Positions 1-14,000 of a stretch of 64,000 bases of DNA are shown here, piece after piece. The translations under genes were made by a program, and so were the position numbers. The stretch is from contig CM039465.1 in NCBI GenBank assembly GCA_022414725.1, forward strand, positions 20,924,113 through 20,988,112, read 5' to 3'. Within the stretch, counting starts at the first letter, position 1. Every line of letters starts with the position of its first letter. The DNA is from Microglena sp. YARC (taxonomy: Eukaryota > Chlorophyta > Chlorophyceae > Chlamydomonadales > Chlamydomonadaceae). The notes under the pieces were generated by a model. That model was given only the letters and a program-made list of their open reading frames with translations, made no database searches and was not told the origin of the DNA.

Positions 1-98
1 AAAACAAAACAGTGAGGTGTGAGGGCTCCCACGGTGGTTTTTTGTTGTTGTTGAAGGTTTCAGGTTTTTTACCTGAACCCTAAACCCTAAAGCCACAG

Positions 99-166
99 GT
101 GCTGTCTCCCCTGGGAGCTGACGTCACTGGTAGCCAGTTCCTGGATCCTGATGGCAACTTCCCCTC
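99..166 (+). pseudogene. Upstream copy of exon A 5' edge
   Basis: After an acceptor (CCACAG) the sequence reads in frame VLSPLGADVTGSQF, the expected start of exon A, and then diverges after the codons for DGNFP. Exon A at 1924 has the same start but lacks one C in the CCCC run, so this upstream copy actually keeps the better frame. Whether this or the downstream copy is used as the acceptor cannot be decided from DNA alone. A CCCTAAA pair sits just before it. Confidence 0.7.
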
Positions 167-204
167 CATAGAATCCATATATTACTGTTGACATGTGACT
201 AATA

Positions 205-1085
205 CATCGAAACACAACACAACACACATCCTACACACACACACACAAACACAACACAACACAACACAACACAACAACACACCACACAACAACAACAACA
301 CCACACACACACACACACACACAACACACACAACACACACACACACCACACCACACAACACACAACACCACACAACACCACACACACACAACACACACAC
401 ACACCACCCACAACACAACACAACACAACACACACACACCACACCACACCTACACCACACCACACACACCACACAACACACACAACACACACACAACACA
501 ACACAACACACACACCACACCACACACCACACACCACACCACACCACACAACACAACACCACACCACACCACACAACACACACACCACAACCACCACACC
601 ACAACACCACACCACACACATACACACACACAACCACACCACACCACACCACACCCACACCACACACACACACCACCACCACACACACACCACAACCACA
701 CCCACACCACACCACACACACCACACCACACCCACACACACACACACCACACACACACACACAACCACACACAACCACACAACCGTACACACACAACACA
801 CCACACCACACACCACACACCACAACACACCCACCACACCACACCACACACCACACACCACACCACACCACACCACACCACATCACACCAAACCACACAA
901 ACCACACCACAGCACACACATACACACCACACCACACATCCACACCACACCACACCCACATAACCACACATTTCCACATCCACACACACACATCCACACA
1001 CACACAACACACACACACACCACACACCACACCACACCATAACACACACACCACCACACCACACACCCAACACACACGCACACAC

Positions 1086-1128
<43 letters not shown>

Positions 1129-1918
1129 ACACACCCACACCACACACTCCACACACACACCACACCAACACACCACCCACACACACCACACCACACCACA
1201 CCAACACCACACACACACACATCCACACCAGACATCCCACCACACCACACATCCACACACACACATCCACAACCACACACATACAACACACAACACACAT
1301 CCACACCACACACACCCACAACACACAACACACATCACCACACTGCACACCACACCACCACCACACCACACCACACACAACCACACCACACCACACCACA
1401 CGACACACCACACACACACACACACACACCACACACATCCACAACACACATCCACATCACACATCCACACACACATCACCACACACACCACACCACCACA
1501 CACACCACACATCCCACACCACACCACACACCACACACACCAATCACACCACAACACACACACCACACACACACCACACCACACCACACCACACCACACC
1601 AACCACACCACACACACACACACCTCACACCACACCACACCACACCACACAACACAACACAACACAACACACACACACACCATACACACCACACCATACC
1701 GGGCATCACCACCATATACCACCACCACCACCACCACCACCACCACCACCACCATATACCACCACCATATACCATACCACCACCACATAGCATACCACAC
1801 ACACACCATACTATACCGCACCATACCACACCACACCACACATCCACACCACACATCCACACCACACCACACACACACACACCACCACCAACCACACCAC
1901 ACCACACCACACCACATC
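205..1918. repeat. CA/CCA-rich microsatellite block
   Basis: About 1.7 kb of imperfect (CA)n, CACCA and CAACA runs, with an (ACC)n tract near 1720-1755. It lies between the two copies of the exon A acceptor. The long Thr/His or Cys/Val open frames through it are a by-product of the composition and are not genes. Confidence 0.95.
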
Positions 1919-1923
1919 CACAG

Positions 1924-2095
1924 GTGCTGTCTCCCTGGGAGCTGACGTCACTGGTAGCCAGTTCCTCGATCCTGATGGCAGCTTCCCCAACCATGTCCCC
2001 AATCCTGAGCACCCGTCAGCGATGGAGGCTGGGTCAAAGGCTGTTCTTGCCAATGGGGCCGATCTTGGTATTGTGTTTGACACTGACGTAGACAG
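1924..2095 (+). CDS. Exon A: central domain with metal-binding loop
   Basis: The exon follows an AG at 1922-1923 and ends at GACAG before GTGTGC. It encodes GADVTGSQFLDPDG, a proline-rich turn (NHVPNPEHPS), ANGADLGIV and the metal-binding loop FDTDVD; the last codon (AGG, Arg) is split across the junction and completed by the first G of exon B. Expected length is 173 bases but 172 are present, because the CCCTGG stretch near 1934 lacks one C compared with the copy at 99. Confidence 0.8.
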
Positions 2096-5000
2096 GTGTG
2101 CAGCAGGGGTGGGTGTGTTGGTGCAGGTGGTGTGTATGTGTAGGGTGTGGGTGGTGGGGGTGGGGGGCGAGTATTGGCTGCATTTTTGACACTGGCGTAG
2201 ACAGGTGAGCAGCAGGGGTGGTGGTGGGTGGTGGGTGGTGGGTGGCAGGTGGGGGTGAGGGGGGGGGGGGGGGTATTGGCTGCATTCTTTTTTGTTTTCA
2301 ACTATGACGTAGACAGGTGAGCAGCAGGGTGGTGGTAGAAGGTGGGTGGGTGGGTGAGGGGGGGGGGTATTGGCTGCATTGTTTTTGACACTGGCGTAGA
2401 CAGGTGAGCAGCAGGGGTGGTGGTGGGTGGGTGGTGGCAGGTGGGTGAAGGGGGGTGGGGTGGGGTGGGGTGGGGGGTAGTGGCTGCATTGTTTTTGACA
2501 CCGGCGTAGACAGGTGAGCAGCCGGGGTGGTGGTGGGGTGGGTGGTGGCAGGTGGGTGAGGGGGGGGGGGGGGGGGGGGGGGGGCTGCATTGTTTTGACA
2601 CTGGCGTAGACAGGTGAGCAGCAGGGGTGGGGGTGGGTGGTGGGTGGCAGGTGGGTGGGGGGGTGTGGGGGGGGGGGGGCTGCATAGTTTTTGACACTTG
2701 CGTAGACAGGTGAGCAGCAGGGGTGGTGGTTGGGTGGTGGGTGGTGGCAGGTGGGTGGGTGGGTGGGTGGGTGGGGTAGTAGCTGCATAGTTTTTTTACA
2801 CTGGCGTAGACAGGTGAGCAGCAGGGGGGTGGTGGTGGCAGGTGGTGGGTGGGTGGGTGAGGGGGGGGGGGGGGGGGGGGCTGCATAGTTTTTGACACTG
2901 GCGTAGACAGGTGAGCAGCAGGGGTGGTGGTGGGTGGTGGTGGCAGGTGGGCGGGTGGGTGAGGGGGGGGGGGGGGGGGGTAGTGGCTGCATTGTTTTTT
3001 ACACTGGCGTAGACAGGTGAGCAGCCGGGGTGGTGGTGGGTGGCAGGTGGGTGGGTGGGTGGGTGAGGGGGGGGGGGGGGTAGTGGCTGCATTGTTTTTT
3101 ACACTGGCGTAGACAGGTGAGCAGCCGGGGTGGTGGTGGGTGGCAGGTGGTGGGTGAGGGGGGGTGTGGGTGGGGGGGGGCTGCATTGTCTTTTACACTG
3201 GCGTAGACAGGTGAGCAGCCGGGGGGGGGGGGGGGGGGCTGCTTAGTTTTTGACACTGGCGTAGACAGGTGAGCAGCCGGGGTGGTGGTGGTTGTCGGTG
3301 GCAGGTGGGTGGGTGGGTGAGGGGGGGGGGGGGGGGGGGGGGTAGTGGGCTGCATTGTTTTTTACACTGGCGTAGACAGGTGAGCAGCAGGGGTGTGGTG
3401 GGGTATGGTTGGGCCTAATTTTTAGAGTTTCTAGCTGAATTGGTTGGGCCTCATTTCCCCTTGGGTCTGCTGTTGTGAACAGCACTGGCAATATATTTTA
3501 ACTTTAATTCAAGTGTCCCTACAATGTAATTATCGCTGATTTGGTCCGGCCCAACAATTCTGCTGTTGTGGACGACACTGGCACTATATGGACACTATGT
3601 CCACCGTACCACGCTTTAATTAAAGTGTCCTTACAAAGTAATTATCGCTAATTTGGTCGGGCCCCACAGGTCACTATATTTATACTGTGTACACCGTACC
3701 ACACTTTAATTAAAGTGCCCCTACAAAGTAATTATCGCTGATTTGGTTCGGCCCAACAATTCTGCTGTTGTGGACGACACTGGCACTATATGGACACTAT
3801 GTCCACCGTACCACTCTTTAATTAAAGTGTCCTTACAAAGTAATTATCGCTAATTTGGTCGGGCCCCACAGGTCACTATATTTATACTGTGTACACCGTA
3901 CCACACTTTAATTAAAGTGCCCCTACAAAGTAATTATCGCTAATTTGGTCGGGCCCCACAGGTCACTATATGTATACTGTGTACACCGTACCACACTTAA
4001 TTAAAGTGCCCCTACAAAGTAATTATCGCTAATTTGGTCGGGCCCCACAGGTCACTATATTTATACTGTGTACACCGTACCACACTTGAATTAAAGTGCC
4101 CCTACATTGCAATTTTCGCTGATTTGGTCGGGCCCCACAGGTCTGCTGATGTAGACAGCACTGGCAAGCAGATGTCTGCTGCTGTCAGGCCTCACTTCCC
4201 CACACTACAGTCCTACAGTTGTGGACAGCACTGGCACTATATGTATACTATGTACACAGTACCACACTTTAATTAAAGTATCCTACAATGTAATTTTCGC
4301 TAATTTGGTCGGGCCCCACAGGTCTGCTGATGCAGACAGCACTGGCAAGCAGATGTCTGCTGCTGTCGGGCCTGAATTCCCCACATTACAGGTCTGCTGA
4401 TGTGGATAGCCCTGGCACTACACTTATACCTTGAACACCGTACCACACTTTAAATGAAGTGTCCCTACAATGCAGTTATCGCTGATTTGGTCAGGCCCCA
4501 CAGGTCTGCTGTTGTGGACAGCACTGTCACTATATTTAAAGGCCTCCTCCAGGTACAGCAATTCAGTGCTTTATATAGTTTTTTATACCGTATGTTTTTA
4601 TAGCCTTTCTTAGCTTTTTAAAGCCATATAGCGATGTGCTTGCCAAAACGGGGTCAAAACTAGCGATCGCTATGTATAACGGGGAAAAAACGGCCCTGGC
4701 CTCACTTCCCCACAGGTCTGCTGTTATGGATGGTTCTGGCATCAAACCCTAAGCCCTCAACCCTAAATTCCCCACAGGTCTGCAGTTGTGGACGGCACTG
4801 GCAGAGAGATCAGCAGCAACCGCTTCATTGCTCTCATGGCTGCTATCATCCTGCAGCATATACCCTAAAACCCTGAACCTTCAGCCCTAAGCTCTAAACC
4901 CTACATTTACCGACAGGTCCGCTGTTGTGGACGGCACTGGCAAGGAGATCAGCAGCAACAGCTTCATCGCTCTTATGGCTGCCATTACATTCACACCACC

Positions 5001-8000
5001 AAATCTACACCACCAAAGCCATAACACTCGACCCAGACAACCATACATCTAAACTCTAAACTTCCCCACAGTTCTGCATTTGTGGACGGCACTAATAAGG
5101 AGATCAGCAGCAACCGCTTCATTGCTCTCATGGCTGCCATCATCTTGCAGCATAAAACCTGAAACCCTAAGCCCTAAACCCAAAGCCCTAAACACAAAGC
5201 CCTAAACCCTAAATTCCTCACAGGTCTGCAGTTGTGGATGGCACTGGCAAGGAGATCAGCAGCAACCGCTTCATCGCACTTATGGCTGCCATCATCCTGC
5301 AGCATATACCCTAAAACCCTTAATCTTCAGCCCTAATACCTAAACCCTACATTTACCCACAGGTCTGCTGTTGTGGACGGCACTGGCAAGGAGATCAGCA
5401 GCAACTGCTTCATTGCACTCATGCCTGCCATTATCCTGCCTTATACACCCTAAACCCTAAACCCTTATTCTGACTGAATTGATTGGGCCTCATTTCCCCA
5501 CAGGTCTGCTGTTGTGGACGGCACTGGCAAGGAGATCAGCAGCAACCGCTTCATTGCTCTCATGGCTGCCATCATCCTGCGAGAGCACCCAGGCACCACA
5601 ATTGTGACTGATTCGGTCACCAGCAATGGCTTGGCTGAATTCATTGCCAATCTGGGGGGCATACACTGCAGGTAGGGGTTGAGTTGGGGTGCAAGGGTCA
5701 CAGGGAGCATCTGTGTGTGTGGGGGGGTAATGGGTGAGTGGTGGTGGTGGTTACGCGCTGCAGGCAAGGGTTGAATTGGGGTGCAAGGGTCAGAGGGAGC
5801 ATGTGTGTGTGTGTGTGGGGGGGTAATGAGTGAGGGTGACGTGGAGGGTGGGTGGGGGCGTGGGGGGGGGTGGGGTGGGGGGGGGGATGCACTGCAAGTA
5901 AGAGTTGAGTTGGGGGTGAAAGGGTCAGAGGGAGAATGTTGTGTGTGGTGGTGGGTGTGGGGGGGGTACGCCTGCAGGTAGGGTTGGGTTGGGGTGAGCG
6001 GGTGGGTGGGTGGGTAGAAATCAGGGAAAGAATTCTGAAATTCTTATGGCTGGCCCCTTCCGCTTATAACCACATCCACACCACTCCATCCAGACCAACT
6101 TACCCACCCGCCCAGGTACAAGCGTGGCTACAAGAACGTGATCAGCAAGGGCATCGGGCTAAACAAGGAACCAGACCAGCACATCAGACATCACACCGCA
6201 AAATGCACACCAGATATCAACACCACCACATCCGCACCTGCATATACACACCACCAAATCCATACCACCACAGCCACACCACCCCATCCAGACCACCTTA
6301 ACCAACCCCACAGGTACAAGCGTGGTTACAAGAATGCGATCGGCAATGGCATCGGGCTAAACAAGGAACCAGACCAGCACATCCAGACAACCACATCCCC
6401 ACCTCAAAATACACACCAGCATATCTACACCACCTCATCCACACCTGCATATCCACACCACCAAATCCATACCACACAGCACCACCCCATCCAGGCTTAA
6501 CCCCCCACCCCACCACCACCAACACACACACACACAACACAGGTACAACGTGGCTAAAGAAAGTGATGGGCAAGAGCATTGAGCTAAACAAGGAACAGAC
6601 AGCACATCCATACCACCACTTCCAGACCACCTTAACCCCCCCCACAGGTACAAGCGTGGCTACAAGAACGTGATCAGCAAGAGCATTGAGCTAAACAAGG
6701 AACCAGACCAGCACATCCATACCACCACTTCCAGGCCACCTTACCCACCCGCCCAGGTACAAGCGTGGCTACAAGAACGTAATCAGCAAGGGCATTGGGC
6801 TAAACAAGGAACCAGACCAGCACATCCACACCACCACTTTCAGACCACCTTAACCCACCCGCCCAGGTACAAACGTGGCTACAAGAACGTGATCAGCAAG
6901 AGCATCGGGCTAAACAAGGAACCAGACCAGCACATCCATACCACCACTTCCAGACCACCTTAACCAACCCGCCCAGGTACAAGCGTGGCTACAAGAACGT
7001 GATCAGCAAGGGCATTGGGCTAAACAAGGAACCAGACCGGCACATCCATACACCCCACTTCTTCAGACCACCTTAACCCACCCGCCCAGGTACAAGCGTG
7101 GCTACAAGAATCGTAATCAGTCAAGGGATCGGGCTAAAAAAGGAACCAGACCAGCACATCCAGACATCCACATTGGAAGGTACGCAAAATAGACACACTT
7201 CAGCATATCAACACCACCACATCCACACTGCATATACACACAACAAATCAACACTCACCACAGCACACCACCCCATTCAGACCACCTTAACGCGACCCCA
7301 GGTACAAGCGTGGTTACAAGAATGTGATCGGGAAAGGGCATTTTGAGCTGAACAACGAAGGAGAGGAGACACATTTAAATGATGGAGACCAGTGGGCACG
7401 GCGCAACCAACGGAGGAACTACTTCTTGGATGATGGTGCCTACCTGGCTGTGAAGGTGAGTGGTGCAGGGGTGGGTGCATGGCTGGGTGCATGGCTGGGT
7501 GCACGGGTGGGTGCATGGCTTGGTGCATGGGTGGGTGCCTGCCTGTCTGTGAAGGTGAGTGGTGCATGGCTGGGTGCAGGGCTGGGTGCACGGGTGGGTG
7601 CCTACCTGGCTGTGAAGGTGAGTGGTGCATGGCTGGGTGCACGGGTGGGTGTATGGCTTGGTGCATGGGTAGGTGCCCACCTGGCTGTGAAGGTGAGTGG
7701 TGAAAGGGTGTATCTTGAAGACTCCCATGCATGCTATTACTTCTGATTGTACTTCTTAAGAATCCCATGCATGATATTGCTTCTGATTGTACTTCTTAAG
7801 ACTCCCATGCATGCTATTACTTCTGATTGTACTTTTTAAGAATCCCATGCATGATATTGCTTCTGATTGTACTTCTTAAGACTCCCATGCATGCTATTAC
7901 TTCTGATTGTACTTCTTAAGACTCCCATCCATGATGCTACTTCTGAAGACTCCCATGCATGATTTTACTTCATGCTACTATAGAACAATCCCATTATCCC

Positions 8001-11000
8001 AAGAATACTAAAGAACAATCCCATTCATGATATTTATTCTAAACATAGCCATGCATGTGATGGTATTTCCTCTGAAGAATCCAGTGCATGATATTACTTC
8101 TGAACCATCCCATGTATGATTCCTCAATTGCCACAACTGCTCTTCATCTTTGAGCTTTCAAAGTCCATTTGAAAAACTCTTGCCCACCACACACACTACA
8201 ACATGCATATCCTGCCCCCCCCCTCCCCCCCCTTCCCCCCCCACCCCCCCACACACACACACACACACACACTCACACACACACACACACATATACTAAT
8301 ATACCCACCTGACCCCCCACCCCCCCACCACCCCCCCCACCCCAACACACTCACACACAGACGCACACACACACACTCACTCACCCACCACACACGCAGG
8401 GGCGGCACACACACGCACACACACGGCAACACACCACACACCCCGGCTCCCCCCCACACACTATATAGAGACACACAGAGGTAGTACACGCACACACACA
8501 CTCTGCTCTTGCAGGCTGTTATTGAGATGGTTAGGCTGAAGAGGCTGGTGGAGGAGGCCTTCGGTGACATCCTGGCAGACTGAAGGTAATAAGTCTTGAC
8601 CGCCCTTTATAAGTCCCCTAACTCCGTCAAGCAAGGGCAACAGTCTGGAGTCCAGTAGGGCAGCCCGAAAAATGTGTAATCATTATCATTCATCATCATC
8701 ATCATCATCATCATCTCAATCATCATTCATCATCATCATCATCACCATCATCATCAATCCATCATCATCATCATAATCAATAATCATCATCATCATCATC
8801 ATCTTTATTAAGGCAGTTGGCCCTACTTTTGTTTTGTGGTGCAGGCTTGAAAGTTGGGGCAGACTCGGACCTCTCACAGTGTTCCTGTGTTGATTCTTAC
8901 CAATGTGCTTGATGTTGTGTAATGGACTTACAAGGGAAACCATACAGGCTTGGGGGCCACGTTGTTTTTTTTTGTGGTGCAGGTTTTAAGTAAAAAACTG
9001 TGCGATAAGGAATTCCTGAATCAGAAATTGAAATCAATTCAAACCAAACTAAACCAAACCATGCGAACGCCAAGCCCTCCTCGAGGTAATGTAAAGCTAA
9101 TGCTTGATCCCACTTTGTTTCTGTGGTGCTGATTGAATTTGGTGCATGCTCAGGCCCCAGTGTATTTCTGTGGTGATTTTCAACATTGGGTGTAGAGGTG
9201 ATGCAGGCTTCAGCCCCATCTTGCAGTTGCAGTTGCAGGTTGTGCTGCAGACTCTAAAAAACAAAAATGGAGGTAGAAAAATGGAATAAAAAGAACTAAA
9301 TAAATAAAATACAATTTGAACTAGGGGAGCCAAAACTCTGCCCCCCAAAATACGCACACCTACCTAACTACGCACCTACCTAAATACGCACCTACCTAAA
9401 TTCGCTAAACACCTATACCTAAATACACACACATACGCTAAAATACGCGTCTACCTAATTACGCACACCTACCTAAATACGCTAACACACACTACCTAAA
9501 TAGCACACCTTACCTAAAAGTGTTGAAATCAGGACAGCACTGCAACAACAAGGAGACATAACAAAGTAGCATATTACAAAATGGCAAATAACAAAATTTT
9601 AAAAAATATATATCAAATACCGTAGTGTTCCAAAACAATGACGTTCTAATTTCACGTTTGACTTCGTGAAATTAGAACGTAACGTATATTCCCGGCCGAA
9701 ACGATCGTGAATCGAGTAGCAAAAAGCGGCGACAAATAGGGCTTTAGGGCCGGCTTAGGCTGAATGGAGGGCTTACATAGGAGCCGCAGGTGTCTGCGGC
9801 TTCAAAACGGCTACGCGGAATTTGCAACATTCCAGATCATCTGCTCTCACCCAATGATCTGACCCCAGAGGGTCGTTTGACAAGTCTGTTATAACCTCCA
9901 ACACCATAATAGACCTTGTGGGGGTTTGTTAACGCAACTTCCTCCGGGCAAACAACGTTCGATAATCCAGCCAACCTCTGCTCGAAATCGGCCAACCCTT
10001 GTTGCAGCGAAAGTTCCAGAGGCAGTCGCAATCGATCAACTTAATCCGATCTGCTCCAACCCTGCCTAGCATCTTGCGCAAAAGTTTATTACGAGACAAA
10101 GCCTGACACGTCAGCCAGTCATCATAACTGACTGCTTTCGTCTCTCCATGTTGCACCTGTCGTTCCGTGCCGGGACACTTTCGACCAGTTGGCCGAGGTG
10201 GGCGAGCAGGGAGTGGAAGTGATGAGTACAGGACGAGAGTGGAGGTGATGACAGAGGATGAGGACCTATCAGCAAACATATGACAGAATGCTCCATCCTA
10301 AGAAAGTGTTTGTGGGGACGATTCTGATGAGGATGACCTGCCTCTCATTGCTCTAGCTAAAGCCCCCCCTAAACACTTATGCACAAGTCATCCAACCGAA
10401 TACAAAGTTGTTGTGATGATTGCACTCTGTACTAAGGATGGAGTCTATGTTTTGCATAAGTGTCTTTATGGGAGAGGAGCGTCAACCTAGCTGCCATTCA
10501 GGAACATGCATGTTGCACAATTGACTACAATAGTGTGATGATTGCCTTAGCTGTATTAAAGGAGCGTAGTGTGATAGTGTCTAGTTTGTGAAAGAGGAAC
10601 CAATAACCTGCTTGTCCCTACTGATTCTTGTACTTTTAGAGGAACATAAGAAATAGGGTTTTTTATTAAAAAAAAAATACGTGGAAATGTGCAACGTGAG
10701 TTACATTCTTTGGAAACAAAGTGAAATGTGCAACGTGAGCTTAACATTCTTCTGGAAACCAAACGTGAATGTGCAACGTGAGCTTACATTCTTCTGGAAA
10801 CAACGTGAAAATGTGCAACGTGAGCTTACTCATTCTTCTGGAAACAAGACGTGAATGTGGCAACGTGTTTGTTACATTCTTCTGGAACAAACGTGAAATG
10901 TGCAACGTGAGCTTACATTCTTCTGGAACAAACGTGAAATGGTGCAACGTGAGCTTACATCTTCTGGAAACAAACGTGAAATGTGGCAACGTGAGCTTAC

Positions 11001-14000
11001 ATTTCTTCTGGACAAACGTGAAATGTGCAACGTGAGCTTACATTCTTCTGACAAACCGTGGAAATGTGACGTGAGCTTTACATTCTTATGGAAACAAACG
11101 TGAAATGTGCAACGTGAGCTACATTCTTCTAGTACAAACGTGAAATGTGCAACGTGACTTACATTTCTTCCTGAAACAAAGTGAAATGTGCAACGTGAGC
11201 TTACATTCTTCTGGAAACAAACGTGAATGTGCAACGTGAGCTTACATTCTTCTGGAAACAAACGTGAAATGTGCAACGTGAGCTTACATTCTTCTGGAAA
11301 CAAACGTGAAATGTGCAACGTGAGCTTACATTCTTCTGGAAACAACGTGAAATGTGAACGTGAGCTTACATTCTTCTGGAAACAAACGTGAAATGTGCAA
11401 CGTGAGCTTACATTCTTTGGAAACAAACGTAATGTGCAACGTGAGCTTACATTGTTCTGGAAACAAACGTGAAATGTGCAACGTGAGCTTACATTCTTCT
11501 GGAAACAAACGTGAAATGTGCAACGTGAGTTAATTCTCTGGAAACAAACGTGGAAATGTGGCAACGTGAGCTTACATTCTTTGGAAACAACGTGAAATGT
11601 GCAACGTGAGCTTACTTCTTCTGGAAACAAACGTGAATGTGCAACGTGAGGCTTAACATTCTTTGGAAAACAACGTGAATGTGCAACGTGAGCTTACATT
11701 CTTCTGGAAACAAACGTAATGTGGCAACGTGAGCTCATTCTTCTGGAAACAAACGTGAAATGTGGGCAACGCGTGAGCTTACATTCTTCTGGAAAACAAA
11801 CGTGAAATGCAACGTGAGTTTACATTCTTCTGAAACAAACGTGAAATGTGCAACGTGAAGCTTACATTCTTCTGGAAACAAACGTGAAATGTAACGTGAG
11901 CTTACATTCTTCTGGAACAAACTGAAATGTGCAACGTGAGCTTACATTCTTCTGGAAACAAACGTGAAATGTGCAACGTGAGCTTACATTCTTCTGGAAA
12001 CAAACGTGAATGTTGCACGTGAGTTGACATTCTTCGGAAACCAAACGTGAAATGTGCAACGTGGAGCTCATTCTTCTGGAAACAAACGTGAAATGTGGCA
12101 ACGTGAGCTTTACTTCTTCTGGAAACAAACGTGAACAATGTGCAACGTGAGCTTACAATTCTCTGGAAACAAACGTGAATGTGCAACGTGAGAATTACAT
12201 TCCTTCTGGAAACAAACGTGAAAATGTGGCAAGCGTGAGCTACATTCTTCTGGAAACAAACGTGAAATGTGCAACGTGAGCTACATTCTTCTGGAACAAA
12301 ACGTGAAATGTGCAACGTGAGCTACATCTTCTGGAAACAAACGGAAATTGTCAACGTGAGCTTACATTCTTCTGGAACAAAACGTGAATGTGCAACGTGA
12401 CTTTACATTCTTCTGGATAACAACGTGAAATGTGCAAACGTGAGCTTACATTCTTTGGAAACAAACGTGAAATGTGCAACGTGAGCTTACAATTCTTCTG
12501 AAACAAAGGAACGTGAAATGTGGCAACGTGAGTCTTACATTCTTCGCTGGAAAGCAAACGTGAAATGTGGCAAGAGGCTTTACATTCTTTCTGGAAACAA
12601 ACGTGAAACTGTGCAACGTGAGCTTCATTCTTCTGACACAAACGTGAAATGTTGCAACGTGCAGCTTACATTCTTCTGGAAACAACGTAATGTGGCAACG
12701 TGAGGTTACATTCTTCTGAAAACGTGAATCGTGCACGTGAGCTTACATCTTCTGGAAACGAAACGTGAAATGTGAACGTGATGCTTACATATTCTCTGGA
12801 AACAAACGTGAAATGTGCAACGTGAGCTTACATTTTCTTGGAACAAACGTGAAATGGTGCAACGTGAGCTTACATTCTTTCTGAAACAAACGTGAAAGTG
12901 GCACGTGAGCTTACATTCTTCTTGGAAACAAACGTGAATGTGCAACGTGAGCTTACATCTTTGGAAAACAAACGTGAAATGTTGCAACCGTGAGCTTACA
13001 TTCTTCTGGAAACAAACGTGAAAAAAAGACATAACGTGAGCTTAATTCTTCTAAACAAACGTGAAATGTGCAACGTGAGTACAGCTTCTGGAAAACAAAC
13101 GTGAAATGTGCAAACGTGAGCTACATTCTTCTGGAAACAACGTGAAATGTGCAACGTGAAGCTTACATTCTTTCTGGAAACAAACGTGAAATGTGCAACG
13201 TGAGCTTACATTCTTCTGGAAACAACGTGAAATGTGAACGTGAGTTACATTCTCTCTGGAAAACAAACGTGAAATGTGCACGATGAGCTTACATTTTCCT
13301 GACAAACGTGAATGTGCAACGTGAGGCTTAAATTCTTCTGGAAACAAACGTGAATGTCAACGTGAAGCTTACATTCTTCTGGAACAAACGTGAAAATGTG
13401 CAACGTGAGCTTAACATTCTTCTGGAAACAACGTGAAATGTGCAACGTGAAGGCTTACATTCTTTGGAAACAAAACGTGATGTGCAGCGTGAGCTTACAT
13501 TCTTCTGGAAACAAACGTGAATGTGCAACGTGAGCTTACATTCTCCTGGAACAACAACGTGAATGTGCAATCGTGAGATTACATTCTTCTGGAAACAAAC
13601 GTGAAATGTGCAAGTGAGGCTTACATTCTCTTTCTGGAACAAAACGTGAAATGTGCAAGTGAGCTTAATTCTTCTGGAAAAAAACGTGAATGTGCAACGT
13701 GAGCTTGATTCTTCTGGAAACAAACGTGAATGTTGCAACTGAGCTTACTTCTTCTGGAACATTCTTATTTGGAAACAATGTGCAACGTGAGCTTACAATT
13801 TGAAACTGCTGGGAAACAAACGTGAATGTGAACGTAGCTTACATTCTATCTGGAACAAACTGTTAAATTCTTGGAACAAGGAAATTTTGCAACGTGAGCT
13901 TACAAACGTTGAAATGGTGCACGTGTGGAACAAACGTTGAGCTGCAACGTGACATTTACATTCTTCTGAAACAAACGTGAAACGTGAAATGTGCAACGTG

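Noticed and set aside
182..1917. Long Thr/His and Cys/Val open frames on both strands
   Set aside because: They follow the CA/CCA microsatellite and change with every phase; no protein features.
1811..3491. Proline-rich minus-strand frames with repeated AAHLSTPVSK
   Set aside because: They are the reverse strand of the donor-edge minisatellite.
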